Below, piece after piece: positions 15,250 to 24,101 of a stretch of DNA of 34,538 nucleotides (positions are counted from its first letter, which is position 1; each line of letters starts with the position of its first letter). Both the position numbers and the translations under genes were made by a program. This stretch comes from JAVZJR01 sp037447235 (GTDB lineage: Archaea > Micrarchaeota > Micrarchaeia > Anstonellales > Bilamarchaeaceae). Location: assembly GCA_037447235.1 (NCBI GenBank), contig JBBIHC010000008.1, positions 1-34,538 on the forward strand, given 5' to 3'. The notes below the pieces were generated by a model, which searched no databases, was not told the DNA's origin, and saw only the letters and a program-made list of their open reading frames with translations.

Positions 15250-17688
15250 ATGCCGGAATTGCTTATTCCACGGACCATAGAAGATGACATGAAGGAGTCC
15301 TATGTTGATTACGCGATGAGCGTTATTGCAGGCAGGGCGATACCTGATGTGCGGGACGGCCTGAAGCCTGTGCATCGCAGGATACTTTACACAATGTACC
15401 AGCTTGGCAACACTTATGACAAGCCGTACAAGAAAAGCGCGAGAATAGTCGGCGACTGCCTTGGTAAGTTCCATCCGCACGGCGACATGGCGATATACGA
15501 CGCCCTTGTCAGGATGGCGCAGGATTTCTCCATGCGCTACCGCCTAGTGGACGGGCACGGCAACATGGGAAGCGTTGACGGCGACAGCGCCGCGGCAATG
15601 CGATACACTGAAGTGAGGGCGGCAAAGCTGGCTGAAGAGATGACCGCCGACATAGAAAAAAACACGGTTGAATTTGTTGATAATTTTGACGGCACCTTAA
15701 AGGAGCCGGCAGTGCTGCCGGCAAGGATACCGAACCTCCTGATAAACGGCTCTTCGGGAATAGCAGTCGGCATGGCCACGAACATACCGCCGCACAACCT
15801 TTGTGAGATAGTGGATGCGACCATCGCCTTCATAGAAAGCAAGGGGGAAAACGACATCCTGTCAATAGTGAAGGGGCCGGATTTCCCGACCGGCGGAATC
15901 ATTATTGGAAAGAAGGGGATTATCGATGCCTACCGCACCGGCCGCGGCACGATAAGAATAAGGGCTAAAGCGGAGGCAGACCAGAAAGAAAAGAAGATAA
16001 CCATAACCGAGATACCATACCAGATAACCAAAACCGCGCTTATAGAGAGCATCGTTGATGCCGTGAAGAACAAGAAAGTGGAGGGCATAGCAGGAGTGCA
16101 CGACCATTCAGACAAGCAGGGCCTTGCAGTGGTCGTGGAGCTAAAGCGAGACGCAAATGCCGAAGTGGTCCTAAACCAGCTTTATGCCCACACGCTGCTT
16201 GAGACAGGCATGGGCATAATTACGCTTGCGATATCAGGAAAGCAGCCAAAACTGATGCCTCTTTATCCGCTCATAGGGGAATTCGTGGAATTCAGGAAAG
16301 AAGTAGTGAGGAAAAGGTGCGAGTTTGAACTGAACGAAGCCGAGCAGAGGGCGCACATCCTTGAAGGGCTGAGAATCGCTCTTGGCAGCATAGACGAAGT
16401 GGTTTCACTGCTGAAAAAAGCGAAAGACACGCAAACCGCAAAAGAGCAGCTGATGGCTGGCTACAACCTAAGCGAGAAGCAGGCGCTTGCCATACTTGAC
16501 ATGAAAATATCAAGAATAGTGTCGCTTGAAAGGGAAAAATTGGAAAGCGAGTTCAGGGAACTGCAGGAAAAGATAAAATGGCTCAGGGAAGTGCTGGCTG
16601 ACATAAACAAGATACTTGAAATAATAAAGAAAGAGCTTCAGGAAATAAAAGAGAAATACGGCGACGGGCGAAAAACCGAAATAATAGAAGCCGGAGAAGA
16701 GATGAGCGATGAATCCCTGATACCAAACAACGATGTTGTGGTGAGCATGACAAACAACGGCTATGTGAAACGGGTGGACCTGAACGAATACAGGGTGCAG
16801 GGAAGGGGCGGCAAGGGCATAGTCGCCGCAGAAACGCACGATGAAGATTTTGTCAGGGACATAATGGTGACAAAAAACCACAATTACCTGCTCGTGTTCA
16901 CCGACAAAGGAAGGGTGCACTGGCTCAAGGTATACCAGATACCGCAGACAAACAGGTACGCTATTGGCAGGTCCGTGATAAACCTGCTTGATTTGAAAGA
17001 CGAAAAGGTGACCTCCTGGACAAGCGCATCGGAATTCAGTGAAAAGGAATTCCTCGTGATGGTAACCAGGAATGGGATAGTGAAAAGGACCGCGCTGTCA
17101 AACTTCAGCAATCCCAGGAAGGGGGGCATAATAGCCATAACGCTCAAGGAAGGCGACCAGCTTATAGATGTAATCAGGACAAACGGCAGCGACCAGATTT
17201 TCATAGCTACCAGGAAAGGGCAGGCGATAAGGTTTGACGAGAATGAAGCCAGGGAGATAGGGAGGACTGCGCAGGGGGTAATAGGCATCAGGCTGAGTGA
17301 AGGCGATAGTGTTGTCGGCGCGGCTGCCTGCAGAAAGCCGGCGATACTGACGATATGCGAGAACGGCTATGGAAAAAGGACGGCAGTTGGCGAGTACAGA
17401 GTGCAGGGAAGGGGAGGCTACGGAGTCATAAACATAAAGACAGAAGGGAGAAACGGCAATGTTGTTGGAATAGCCGCAGTGGAAGACAGCGACGAAATCA
17501 TAGCCGTGGGCTCAAAAAGAAAAAGCATCAGGGTGCCGGTCTCTGAGATATCCATGGTTGGCAGGAATACCCTTGGGGTAAGAATAATACGGCTTGAAGA
17601 AGGGGAGAAGGTCGCCAGTTTCGCAGTGATTTCCTCTGAAGTCAGGAAAACCGAGGAAAGCGGAATTGCGGGCGGCCCTGAAGCCTGA
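15250..17688 (+). CDS. gyrA: DNA gyrase subunit A
   Basis: This is the DNA breakage-reunion and wrapping subunit; it pairs with GyrB to supercoil DNA with ATP. It has 812 residues. The winged-helix domain carries the catalytic tyrosine Y119 in AAAMRYTEVR, with LKPVHRRIL and HPHGD before it. The position equivalent to E. coli Ser83 is Met80 (HPHGDMAIYD); the Asp87 equivalent is kept. PEFIP-like tower and coiled-coil segments follow, then a C-terminal beta-pinwheel with repeated blades. The GyrA-box reads QGRGGKG (Q517-G523), with Gly in the second position instead of the commoner Arg/Lys; a second copy-like word, QGRGGYG, starts near residue 719. GGTGA precedes the ATG at 15250. Confidence 0.97.
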   Translation: MPELLIPRTIEDDMKESYVDYAMSVIAGRAIPDVRDGLKPVHRRILYTMYQLGNTYDKPYKKSARIVGDCLGKFHPHGDMAIYDALVRMAQDFSMRYRLVDGHGNMGSVDGDSAAAMRYTEVRAAKLAEEMTADIEKNTVEFVDNFDGTLKEPAVLPARIPNLLINGSSGIAVGMATNIPPHNLCEIVDATIAFIESKGENDILSIVKGPDFPTGGIIIGKKGIIDAYRTGRGTIRIRAKAEADQKEKKITITEIPYQITKTALIESIVDAVKNKKVEGIAGVHDHSDKQGLAVVVELKRDANAEVVLNQLYAHTLLETGMGIITLAISGKQPKLMPLYPLIGEFVEFRKEVVRKRCEFELNEAEQRAHILEGLRIALGSIDEVVSLLKKAKDTQTAKEQLMAGYNLSEKQALAILDMKISRIVSLEREKLESEFRELQEKIKWLREVLADINKILEIIKKELQEIKEKYGDGRKTEIIEAGEEMSDESLIPNNDVVVSMTNNGYVKRVDLNEYRVQGRGGKGIVAAETHDEDFVRDIMVTKNHNYLLVFTDKGRVHWLKVYQIPQTNRYAIGRSVINLLDLKDEKVTSWTSASEFSEKEFLVMVTRNGIVKRTALSNFSNPRKGGIIAITLKEGDQLIDVIRTNGSDQIFIATRKGQAIRFDENEAREIGRTAQGVIGIRLSEGDSVVGAAACRKPAILTICENGYGKRTAVGEYRVQGRGGYGVINIKTEGRNGNVVGIAAVEDSDEIIAVGSKRKSIRVPVSEISMVGRNTLGVRIIRLEEGEKVASFAVISSEVRKTEESGIAGGPEA

Positions 17689-17691
17689 TTC

Positions 17692-18495
17692 TCAGCCAAA
17701 AAACTCGCTTAAGCCGGAGCGTATCTTCTGGCCGTCCCTTGCGGCGATCGTCCTCACGCCTGTCGCATCCTCTATCACCCTCGCCTGCGATGCCGGCCCT
17801 GCCCGTATCATCGCTATGCCCATATGGTTGATTATTGCAAGCTTGGGCTTTGCCGCCGCAAGAATGTCAATCGCGTGCCTTGTTTCAAGATGGTCCGGGA
17901 TGCCGTCATACTGCGGTTTCAGGACATTGATGATGAGGTAATCGCAGCCGGAAAAAAGATTCCCGAGTTCGGGAAAATAGTCAGTGTCGCTCGTATAGCC
18001 GATGACTTTTTCTTCAATATAAAGTTTAAAGCCGAACGCGCTGGTTTCGTCGTGCCTGACTTTTATGAAATCCATGCTGAAAGCGCCCTTGCCCGTGCGG
18101 AACTCTTTTTTCTCCAGCACCCCATCCCTGAAAAGCGGGCAAAAAACCTCCCCGCAGTGCTCCCGGTGGTATTTTGTAATAAAACGCTCGTCCGGGTCCT
18201 CAAGAAGATTCCTGCTTCCGACAAGCAGGCCTTTTTTCTTAAGCGCGTAATTGCTCATCGCCTCCACCATGAGGTTCGCGTCATTGCAATGGTCTATGTG
18301 CGCGTGCGTCACCACAAGGGCATCTGTTTTGAGCGGGTCCTGCCGCAGCTGCAGCGAGCGTATGAGCGCGCCAGGACCAGGATCAACATGGATGTTGGCG
18401 GCAGTGGAATTTATCCTGAAGCCGCCTGTCCATCGCATCTGCCTTATCAGGTTTATCCTGCCTCCGCCGGTGCCGAGAAAAACTATTTCCATCAT
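17692..18495 (-). CDS. Metallo-beta-lactamase fold metal-dependent hydrolase
   Basis: A 267-residue MBL hydrolase. VFLGTGGGR opens the first strand, THAHIDH carries H64, H66, D68 and H69, GYTSDTDYF gives the bridging Asp and INHMG the late His, so both metal sites look complete. The layout resembles RNase Z/PhnP-type hydrolases, but no diagnostic substrate motif is seen. Its ATG at 18495 overlaps the stop of the upstream transglutaminase-like gene (ATGA-type overlap), indicating translational coupling. It is convergent with gyrA, with three bases between the stops. Confidence 0.88.
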   Translation of the reverse strand: MMEIVFLGTGGGRINLIRQMRWTGGFRINSTAANIHVDPGPGALIRSLQLRQDPLKTDALVVTHAHIDHCNDANLMVEAMSNYALKKKGLLVGSRNLLEDPDERFITKYHREHCGEVFCPLFRDGVLEKKEFRTGKGAFSMDFIKVRHDETSAFGFKLYIEEKVIGYTSDTDYFPELGNLFSGCDYLIINVLKPQYDGIPDHLETRHAIDILAAAKPKLAIINHMGIAMIRAGPASQARVIEDATGVRTIAARDGQKIRSGLSEFFG

Positions 18496-19643
18496 TCCAC
18501 CCTGAAAGCTTCCTCAAGGACCTGTTTCATCCCGCCGGCTTTCTGCATATATGTGTCGTAGCTTTTCCATTCGCCCCCGCTGAACTGGTAAAGGTCATCG
18601 TCGCTTATCACAAAGCTTATGCGGCCCGGCACGCGTTCGCAGTTCTGGATGCTGCTGCCGCAAAGCATCAGTTCGCTTCCCACTTTCCCCATATACATCC
18701 CGTTTTGCGGCTCGAACAATGCCGCGCCTTCAAGTGCGCCGAGTTCGCCAACAGAGGTTATGTTTTTTTCTGAAAGCGCAACAATGCAGTGGCCGGAGCG
18801 GTAGTCCACAGCAAAACAGATGACATACGGCACGATGCGCTCAAGCTCCCCCAGGCTGACTCCCTCGCCGTCAACATACCACTCTGTCGCAGTCGTCCCC
18901 TCCCTTTCCTCATAAACAACATACCTGCCGTCCCCGCTGCTCCACGCCTCCACGACAGCATCCTCGTTCATCGCCTTCAGGGTATTCAACATCGCCTTTG
19001 AAAGAAGCGAGAAATCCTCGCAGTCCCCGCCGCGGCGCGAGATTATTTCATCGATGGAAAAAAGCCTGTCGCCTTCCTCGCTTATGTACATAAAGCCAAG
19101 CTTCTGGCCCATGAGATAGGCAACGCAGGCCAGGTTGACTTTTTTGTTTTTTACGCATCTGTTCTGCACTCTATAGGTAAACCAGTCCGCAGAGCCGGGC
19201 AAAAATGAATTTTCCCTGAACCATTGTATTGACTCGTTTATTGAATCCTCAAGGGCGGCGACTTCGGCGGCAAGCAGCGCATAGTCCGAGCGGGTGATGT
19301 TGAGGAGTGTTTTTGTGGTGTTCAGCTCTTCCCGCACGAGCGCAAGCTCGCTTTCCCTCTCTTCCAGCCTCTGTCTGGTTTCGTCAAGCTCGATCGTCGT
19401 CAGGTTAAGCTGCTCGTTTGCCAGATAAAGTCCGGCTTCCGCCTGTTCCAGCGAATTGTTGAGGTAGCGGATGCTTTCGTTTGCCTTTGCAAGCATCGCG
19501 GAAACAGCGCTTAGCCGCTCCTGCTGCTGCTCAACAATGCCGCGCAATTTTTCGCTCTCAGCATAAAACCACAGCGCTGTCGCGGCTGATGCAAAAAACA
19601 GGATAACCGCGAAAAACAAAATTAATGCAGTTGTCTTTTTCAT
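18492..19643 (-). CDS. Membrane-anchored transglutaminase-like cysteine protein
   Basis: 383 residues. A single N-terminal membrane anchor (about residues 5-27) is followed by a long coiled coil (~28-138) that would stand away from the membrane. A transglutaminase-like domain follows, with RRGGDCEDFSLL (catalytic Cys208) and RSGHCIVAL (His285); N293 is a candidate third residue. Archaeal and bacterial transglutaminase-like proteins include peptidases and cross-linkers; which applies is unknown. The anchor plus coiled coil puts the domain outside the cell. It follows the winged-helix gene by 18 bases and overlaps the MBL gene by four, so the three are probably one operon. Confidence 0.8.
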   Translation of the reverse strand: MKKTTALILFFAVILFFASAATALWFYAESEKLRGIVEQQQERLSAVSAMLAKANESIRYLNNSLEQAEAGLYLANEQLNLTTIELDETRQRLEERESELALVREELNTTKTLLNITRSDYALLAAEVAALEDSINESIQWFRENSFLPGSADWFTYRVQNRCVKNKKVNLACVAYLMGQKLGFMYISEEGDRLFSIDEIISRRGGDCEDFSLLSKAMLNTLKAMNEDAVVEAWSSGDGRYVVYEEREGTTATEWYVDGEGVSLGELERIVPYVICFAVDYRSGHCIVALSEKNITSVGELGALEGAALFEPQNGMYMGKVGSELMLCGSSIQNCERVPGRISFVISDDDLYQFSGGEWKSYDTYMQKAGGMKQVLEEAFRVE

Positions 19644-19661
19644 TCCAACACTTTCCCAAAC

Positions 19662-20204
19662 CTAAATCTTCATTTGCTTTTCCGCATCCTTCCTGCTTCT
19701 GGCATCATCAACAAGAGCAAGCCAGGAATCGCTGATCTTCATCAGGTAGTTTCCAAAGGTCTTGCTAAGCGAAACTTTCATCGGCCGGTACTTTCTCCTG
19801 CTTTCAGCCGCCACTATAGTTTCTCTCTCAACTTTTATCATCCCTGCCCGCCTGAGGCGCGGAAAAACGCGGTTGTAGAATGTTGCCTTTGATATGTGGT
19901 TTTCCGAAACAAAGGAAGAGATTTCGCCGGCCTCAAGGAAGGTTTTTTCCAAGAGCAGGCGCATAAAGGCAACTGCGATTTCGTTGTATTTTTCCTGGTA
20001 CCTCTTCGGGAACACGAAATTCATCACTTCCTCAAGATTCCACAGGTTGCGGGTTGGCTGCTCGCCATCGTCCTGGAATTTTCTTACCTCTGAAAACGGC
20101 GGGAGATAAAGAGAGTCGGCGGCGGGTATGCCGCGGGAAGCAATCGACCTGCCTGTTTTATCCCCTTTTTCTTCCGCGGTTTTTTCTTCTTCCATAAGCA
20201 GCAA
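19662..20204 (-). CDS. Winged-helix DNA-binding protein
   Basis: A 180-residue protein. The first ~45 residues are charged and probably disordered. A winged helix spans about residues 75-145: LEAGEISSFVSENHISKATFYNRVFPRLRRAG (recognition helix ATFYNRVFPRLRRAG), then a wing (IKVERETIVAAESRRKY). The C-terminal segment is helical and basic. The start at 20204 or at the Met three codons in (20195) cannot be separated. It is 14 bases after the membrane protein gene and 18 before the transglutaminase-like gene, so it may regulate its own operon. Confidence 0.75.
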   Translation of the reverse strand: MLLMEEEKTAEEKGDKTGRSIASRGIPAADSLYLPPFSEVRKFQDDGEQPTRNLWNLEEVMNFVFPKRYQEKYNEIAVAFMRLLLEKTFLEAGEISSFVSENHISKATFYNRVFPRLRRAGMIKVERETIVAAESRRKYRPMKVSLSKTFGNYLMKISDSWLALVDDARSRKDAEKQMKI

Positions 20205-20218
20205 TATAACCGGTTAAA

Positions 20219-20884
20219 TTAAAATTCCTTGTTATGGCCAAGCACATATGCCTTGTCTGTTGCCAAAAACTGATCCTTCGCAAAAAGCCTGTCAAGCACG
20301 GTGTTGAAGAAGACGAATGAAACCGCTGTTCCGCTTGCAAAAACCAGCCTTTCCATAGCGACAACGGGTATCAGCGCAACCCAATATGCGGGAACGGTCG
20401 CGAAGGTGTACAGGAACGCGACGCTCCCGACCGCGTGCGCCATAAAGCTTGCGCCAAGCGAGCGGAGAAACAGATTGTTGGGAAGGAAATAAGCGGCAAC
20501 AGGGACGAGCCAATAGAGCGAGTAATACCATGCCTCCGCCCCGACAGGATGAAGCACGAAAAGCGCCATCGCGACAAGCGGGACGAAAAGCAGGGCGCCA
20601 TTTTTCTTGTAGCCGGAGAAATACCAGGTCGCAAAAACCATTGTGAATATCCTTGCAATGTCAAAGATGCCGATTGCATCAGAAGAGCTGAGAATCGTGA
20701 TTCCGCGCGCCATTATCACTGCGAGCGCACCGTAAAACGGCCCGATGAAAGCCGCCGGCAGCGGCCCAAAAAATTCGTACAGCGTGAAGTACCTGCTCGT
20801 TTCAGCAATTCTTGTCACAGGAACATAAACAGATAAAAAGACCAACACGAGAAACAAACCGGTGAATGCCAACTTTCTCATCAT
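20219..20884 (-). CDS. Polytopic membrane protein, possibly ECF-type S-component-like
   Basis: 221 residues with about six hydrophobic helices (for example LAFTGLFLVLVFLSVYV, LLFVPLVAMALFVL, WVALIPVVAMERLVFA). The segment FEFFGPLPAAFIGPFYGALAVIMARGI recalls the glycine-rich helices of substrate-binding ECF S-components and related small transporters, but no substrate motif or energising ATPase is nearby. I chose ATG 20884 (MMRKLAF) with GGGGG seven bases upstream over the TTG that lengthens it. A T-rich tract (about 20895-20930) separates it from the upstream HTH-repeat gene. Confidence 0.6.
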   Translation of the reverse strand: MMRKLAFTGLFLVLVFLSVYVPVTRIAETSRYFTLYEFFGPLPAAFIGPFYGALAVIMARGITILSSSDAIGIFDIARIFTMVFATWYFSGYKKNGALLFVPLVAMALFVLHPVGAEAWYYSLYWLVPVAAYFLPNNLFLRSLGASFMAHAVGSVAFLYTFATVPAYWVALIPVVAMERLVFASGTAVSFVFFNTVLDRLFAKDQFLATDKAYVLGHNKEF

Positions 20885-20932
20885 AACAAAACCCCCGATC
20901 AACTATTCAAAAAAAAACAAAAAATAAAGCGC

Positions 20933-21733
20933 CTAAAATCCAGGAGCTGTCGGGCTCTCTGGCCTTGAAAATCCGGAAGCAAAACCTTTTGCCGAATATT
21001 TTTTTCTTTTGAGGACTATCTCTTTTGTTATGAGCTCCTTAAGCACCTTTGAATGGATGAATCTCCTGCCGCCGACCTTTTGATGGGGCACCCTGCCCCG
21101 GTCAAGCCTGCGCTCAAAGGCATTTCTCTTTATGTTTATTCCGTTTTTGTGAAGCTCCTTAAGCGCCTGCGTGACGGAATAATAGTTTTTGCTTACGTGG
21201 GTGAGCGCCTCCATCGCCTCTGCCGGGATAAGCCTGCGGGTGCCTAGTTTGACAGAAGGCACAGAGCCTTTTTCCACCCTGCCGATAAACGCCCTGAAAT
21301 TGATGGCCGGATTCGCCTTCTTGTATGCCTGATAAGCCTCTTTCACCGTATAAAACTCGTTTTTTGTTTCAATGATGTTGTCAAGCACGTTCTGATGGAT
21401 ATATCTCTTCCTCCCTATCTTGACAAACGGGATGGTCCCCCGCTCTATTCTCCCGCCGAACGCCCTGAAGGAAAGAAGCAGGTTGTTGCCGCGGAGATAA
21501 TCGTAGGCCTCTTTCACTGAATAAAGCTTATAGGAAGAGCGCAACGCCGCGTCGTCAGCCTTTTGCTTGTAGAGGTCCTGCGCCGCCCGGAAAACCGTGG
21601 CAACAGAAGAAGACAAGGTCGGGTCGCTGCTTTCCCATTCCTTTCTTATCTTGTCAACATCCAGGCTCCTGAACCTGTCTATCCATTCATCCTCCACTTC
21701 CGTTTCAATCACGATTCTTTTGCCCCGCGGCAT
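20933..21733 (-). CDS. DNA-binding protein with three tandem MerR/excisionase-like HTH repeats
   Basis: A 266-residue protein. After a helical N-terminus (1-68), three copies of a ~51-residue module follow at an exact 57-residue period: starting at 71 (YSVKEAYDYL), 128 (YTVKEAYQAY) and 185 (YSVTQALKEL). Each copy ends FxxRIERGTIPxVKIGxRRYI-like (RIERGTIPFVKIGRKRYIH; RVEKGSVPSVKLGTRRLIP; RLDRGRVPHQKVGGRRFIH), the wing signature of excisionase/MerR HTH_17 domains. The C-terminus is basic and Ser/Pro-rich. GGTGA four bases before the ATG fixes the start. Three DNA contacts would suit repeated or long operators. Probably a chromatin or regulatory protein; no target known. Confidence 0.8.
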   Translation of the reverse strand: MPRGKRIVIETEVEDEWIDRFRSLDVDKIRKEWESSDPTLSSSVATVFRAAQDLYKQKADDAALRSSYKLYSVKEAYDYLRGNNLLLSFRAFGGRIERGTIPFVKIGRKRYIHQNVLDNIIETKNEFYTVKEAYQAYKKANPAINFRAFIGRVEKGSVPSVKLGTRRLIPAEAMEALTHVSKNYYSVTQALKELHKNGINIKRNAFERRLDRGRVPHQKVGGRRFIHSKVLKELITKEIVLKRKKYSAKGFASGFSRPESPTAPGF

Positions 21734-21826
21734 TTTGTCACCTTTGTCCCGTTATTTTATTTTATGAATATTTATGTTATTTTATGTTATAATTAATATA
21801 CCAATTGTATTTTTAAACATTTCTTT

Positions 21827-23074
21827 TTAACCACCTTGTTTTTGCTGTGGCAATAATGTTTTTAACACATAGAAGGCAATAATTATAAATATTATCACAA
21901 GAAACGCATATAGCCATGGAAATTCCTCATTAACAACATTGTTTTTTTGTGTGTCTTCACTTTGTGCGGTTGCGCTAACCAAGAACCTGCCGTTTCTGTA
22001 TGCCTGGTTTCCTTCATAATCGGCCGCCTGCACGGAAAATTCAACCACCGCATTTTCGGACATCTCCGGGAAATCTATGCCATATGAGTCCCCGCCAAGC
22101 GGATAGGTCAGCGAGTGATGCCAGGTTTCTTCCGGGAGCACACGGTAGCCTACCTTTATCGAGTATATGTCAAGGCCGCTGGCGTACGGCCCTTCGTCAT
22201 TTATTTCAAATGACATCCTGACGCGGCCATCGGACAGCGATTGCCCGGGCTCGCCTATGAGCGGCGGGTTAAGGTCAAAAAAAACTGTTTTTGTCTGACC
22301 TTCCGCTGGCTTCACGCTGATTTCCTTTTCGATATTTTTGTGCCTTATTTTTAACTGGACGGTATCCTGATAGACCGGAAAAGATGCGGAGCCGTTTGGC
22401 GCATTTATCTCTTCGCCGGCACAGGAGAGAACTGCCGGCAACGGATTTCCGTAATCATCTTTCACAAAAACGCTCATCTGGTATACTGGAATGATAACTT
22501 CGCGTGCGACATCTCCCTTGACCGCAATGCTTCCGCCCTCGCTTCCGCTCTTATAACTGACATAATAATCAGAAGTCGCATTCTGGCTGTAAAAAACCGC
22601 CTTTCCGCCGGCATCGGTTTTCTTTGTTTCGTTCACGAAAAACACGCTCGCATCTGCGATCGGCTGCCTGTTCTGGTCGCGCACGCTGAAAACTACGCGA
22701 TAAACCGGCAGCTTCACATCTATTATTTCCGGGTGGCTGAGCGCGGAAAAGGTTTTTTTTGCATAGGTCGTGCCAGTCCAGGCATTCACGTATATGTTGC
22801 AGTCTATTTTTCTTGGAGCCTCACCTGGATTGAATATGACAAAAAGCGCGGTGCCGTTTTCATCAGTCCTTTTCGGCTGCGTCGTGAAATACTGCTGGCC
22901 GAATGTTACGCCACGGTCAAAGGTGAGCTGCACGCTCGCGCCTTCCACCGGCCTTATAAGCGCGTCCAATGCCCTGATCGTGAACTCCCCTTCGTATCCA
23001 GCGCACTCGGCTGCAAAGGATATTGAAAGCAGGAGAATGAGCACCGCTAAGAGCCTCATGATGCTATTGAGCAT
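21827..23074 (-). CDS. Cell-surface protein with repeated Ig/CarboxypepD-like domains and C-terminal anchor
   Basis: 415 residues. A signal peptide (MRLLAVLILLLSISFAA) leads to several ~80-residue beta domains of carboxypeptidase-regulatory/Ig type, with the repeated pattern V(F/S)VxDxxxxPIADAxVxF...TDxxGKAxF (PIADASVFFVNE, then YGNPLPAVLS). A last domain (VRMSFEINDEGPYASGLDIYSIKVGYR) may be fibronectin-like. A single C-terminal membrane helix lies at about 385-408 with a short basic cytosolic tail. The ATG at 23074 is the longer choice; the Met at 23059 begins exactly at the signal peptide and fits a leaderless start. It is divergent from the lipoprotein gene over a 45-base spacer. Confidence 0.8.
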   Translation of the reverse strand: MLNSIMRLLAVLILLLSISFAAECAGYEGEFTIRALDALIRPVEGASVQLTFDRGVTFGQQYFTTQPKRTDENGTALFVIFNPGEAPRKIDCNIYVNAWTGTTYAKKTFSALSHPEIIDVKLPVYRVVFSVRDQNRQPIADASVFFVNETKKTDAGGKAVFYSQNATSDYYVSYKSGSEGGSIAVKGDVAREVIIPVYQMSVFVKDDYGNPLPAVLSCAGEEINAPNGSASFPVYQDTVQLKIRHKNIEKEISVKPAEGQTKTVFFDLNPPLIGEPGQSLSDGRVRMSFEINDEGPYASGLDIYSIKVGYRVLPEETWHHSLTYPLGGDSYGIDFPEMSENAVVEFSVQAADYEGNQAYRNGRFLVSATAQSEDTQKNNVVNEEFPWLYAFLVIIFIIIAFYVLKTLLPQQKQGG

Positions 23075-23078
23075 TCAT

Positions 23079-23107
23079 GGTTTTTAAATATTTATGTAAA
23101 AACATAT
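23079..23107. promoter_or_regulatory. Divergent promoter between surface protein and lipoprotein
   Basis: The 45-base AT-rich spacer holds overlapping TATA-like words (TTTTTAAATATTTATG on the plus strand; ATATTTAAAA on the minus strand). Both genes encode envelope proteins, so shared control is plausible. Confidence 0.4.
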
Positions 23108-23119
23108 ATGGTGATGTGG

Positions 23120-24058
23120 ATGAAAATAATTGTCTTTGGCTTATTTTTGGCCGTGCTGCTTTTCAGCGGCTGCATCCAGATGCCAACGCCGGAAACGATC
23201 AATGTCACAGAAGGCAAGACGATAACCGATGTTGGCGGGGTTGTTGAAAGCGTGGCTGGCGGCGGCGAACAGCAATGCGAGCCCTCATATTCTGCGACAT
23301 TGCCGGAAAAGGGGAAGATGGGCGGACAAGCCGTGGTTAGCGTAACAGCGAGCTGCGCAAAGGGCAAGACGGTCAGCGCATACCTTGGCAGCACGAAAAT
23401 CGCCCAGCAAACCATAAACAGCGATGAAGCGACTGTCGTTACATTGAATATGCCGCTAAAAAGCGACGGCACCGGAACCTTGCGGGTCGATGTGGACGGC
23501 AAGATGATAGCGATGGGCGACATTGAGGTTTCTCCCCTGGGAAGCGATGACACCTCTGGCACGAAAAACAATGCCTTTTCAATCAAGGAATGGATTGCAA
23601 ACGGCTTTGAGGCGCAAGGCGACATAACAGTGAAAAGCATCGGGGTTTATATGAGAAGGCTCTACTCGAACACACTGCAGAACTCATATGTGATCATTGA
23701 GGTTCGCCCTGATGACGGAAACAAGCCAGGCGACACCGTGCTAGCAACAACATACAAGCCGATAGAGCAGATAACAATGAATGAAAGGTGGATATGGTTC
23801 AACTTTGACGATGCGGTTGAACTGGCAGAAGGCAAATACTGGCTTGTCTTCAGGGTTGACCAGGAAAACAAGGCGCTTGTAAGCGATGTTGCGAATATCC
23901 ATTATGTAGGCGAAGATACAACCAAGCCTGCAGGATGGAACATCAAGAAAATGCAGCTTGAATGGGATGCCAGGCAGGAAAAATACCTTTATACATCGTG
24001 GGAGCCTCTGTCTTATGACAGGGCATACAGCATACTGATAAGCTCGCAGGAGCATTAA
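23120..24058 (+). CDS. Putative lipoprotein with jelly-roll-type C-terminal domain
   Basis: 312 residues. Signal peptide MKIIVFGLFLAVLLFSGC with the lipobox Cys at position 18. Residues ~30-150 form a beta-rich linker. The C-terminal ~150 residues (FEAQGDITVKSIGVYMRR ... VIIEVRPDDGNKPGD ... WIWFNFDDAVELAEGKYWLVFRV) match the pattern of extracellular choice-of-anchor/jelly-roll domains. The ATG at 23120 is chosen because GGTGA lies five bases before it; the ATG at 23108 lacks a site. Followed by a T-rich tract and two tRNA genes. Confidence 0.75.
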   Translation: MKIIVFGLFLAVLLFSGCIQMPTPETINVTEGKTITDVGGVVESVAGGGEQQCEPSYSATLPEKGKMGGQAVVSVTASCAKGKTVSAYLGSTKIAQQTINSDEATVVTLNMPLKSDGTGTLRVDVDGKMIAMGDIEVSPLGSDDTSGTKNNAFSIKEWIANGFEAQGDITVKSIGVYMRRLYSNTLQNSYVIIEVRPDDGNKPGDTVLATTYKPIEQITMNERWIWFNFDDAVELAEGKYWLVFRVDQENKALVSDVANIHYVGEDTTKPAGWNIKKMQLEWDARQEKYLYTSWEPLSYDRAYSILISSQEH

Positions 24059-24101
24059 TTTTTTTATTTTTTTATAATCAATTGACTTATGGGCTCGAAA
24101 T

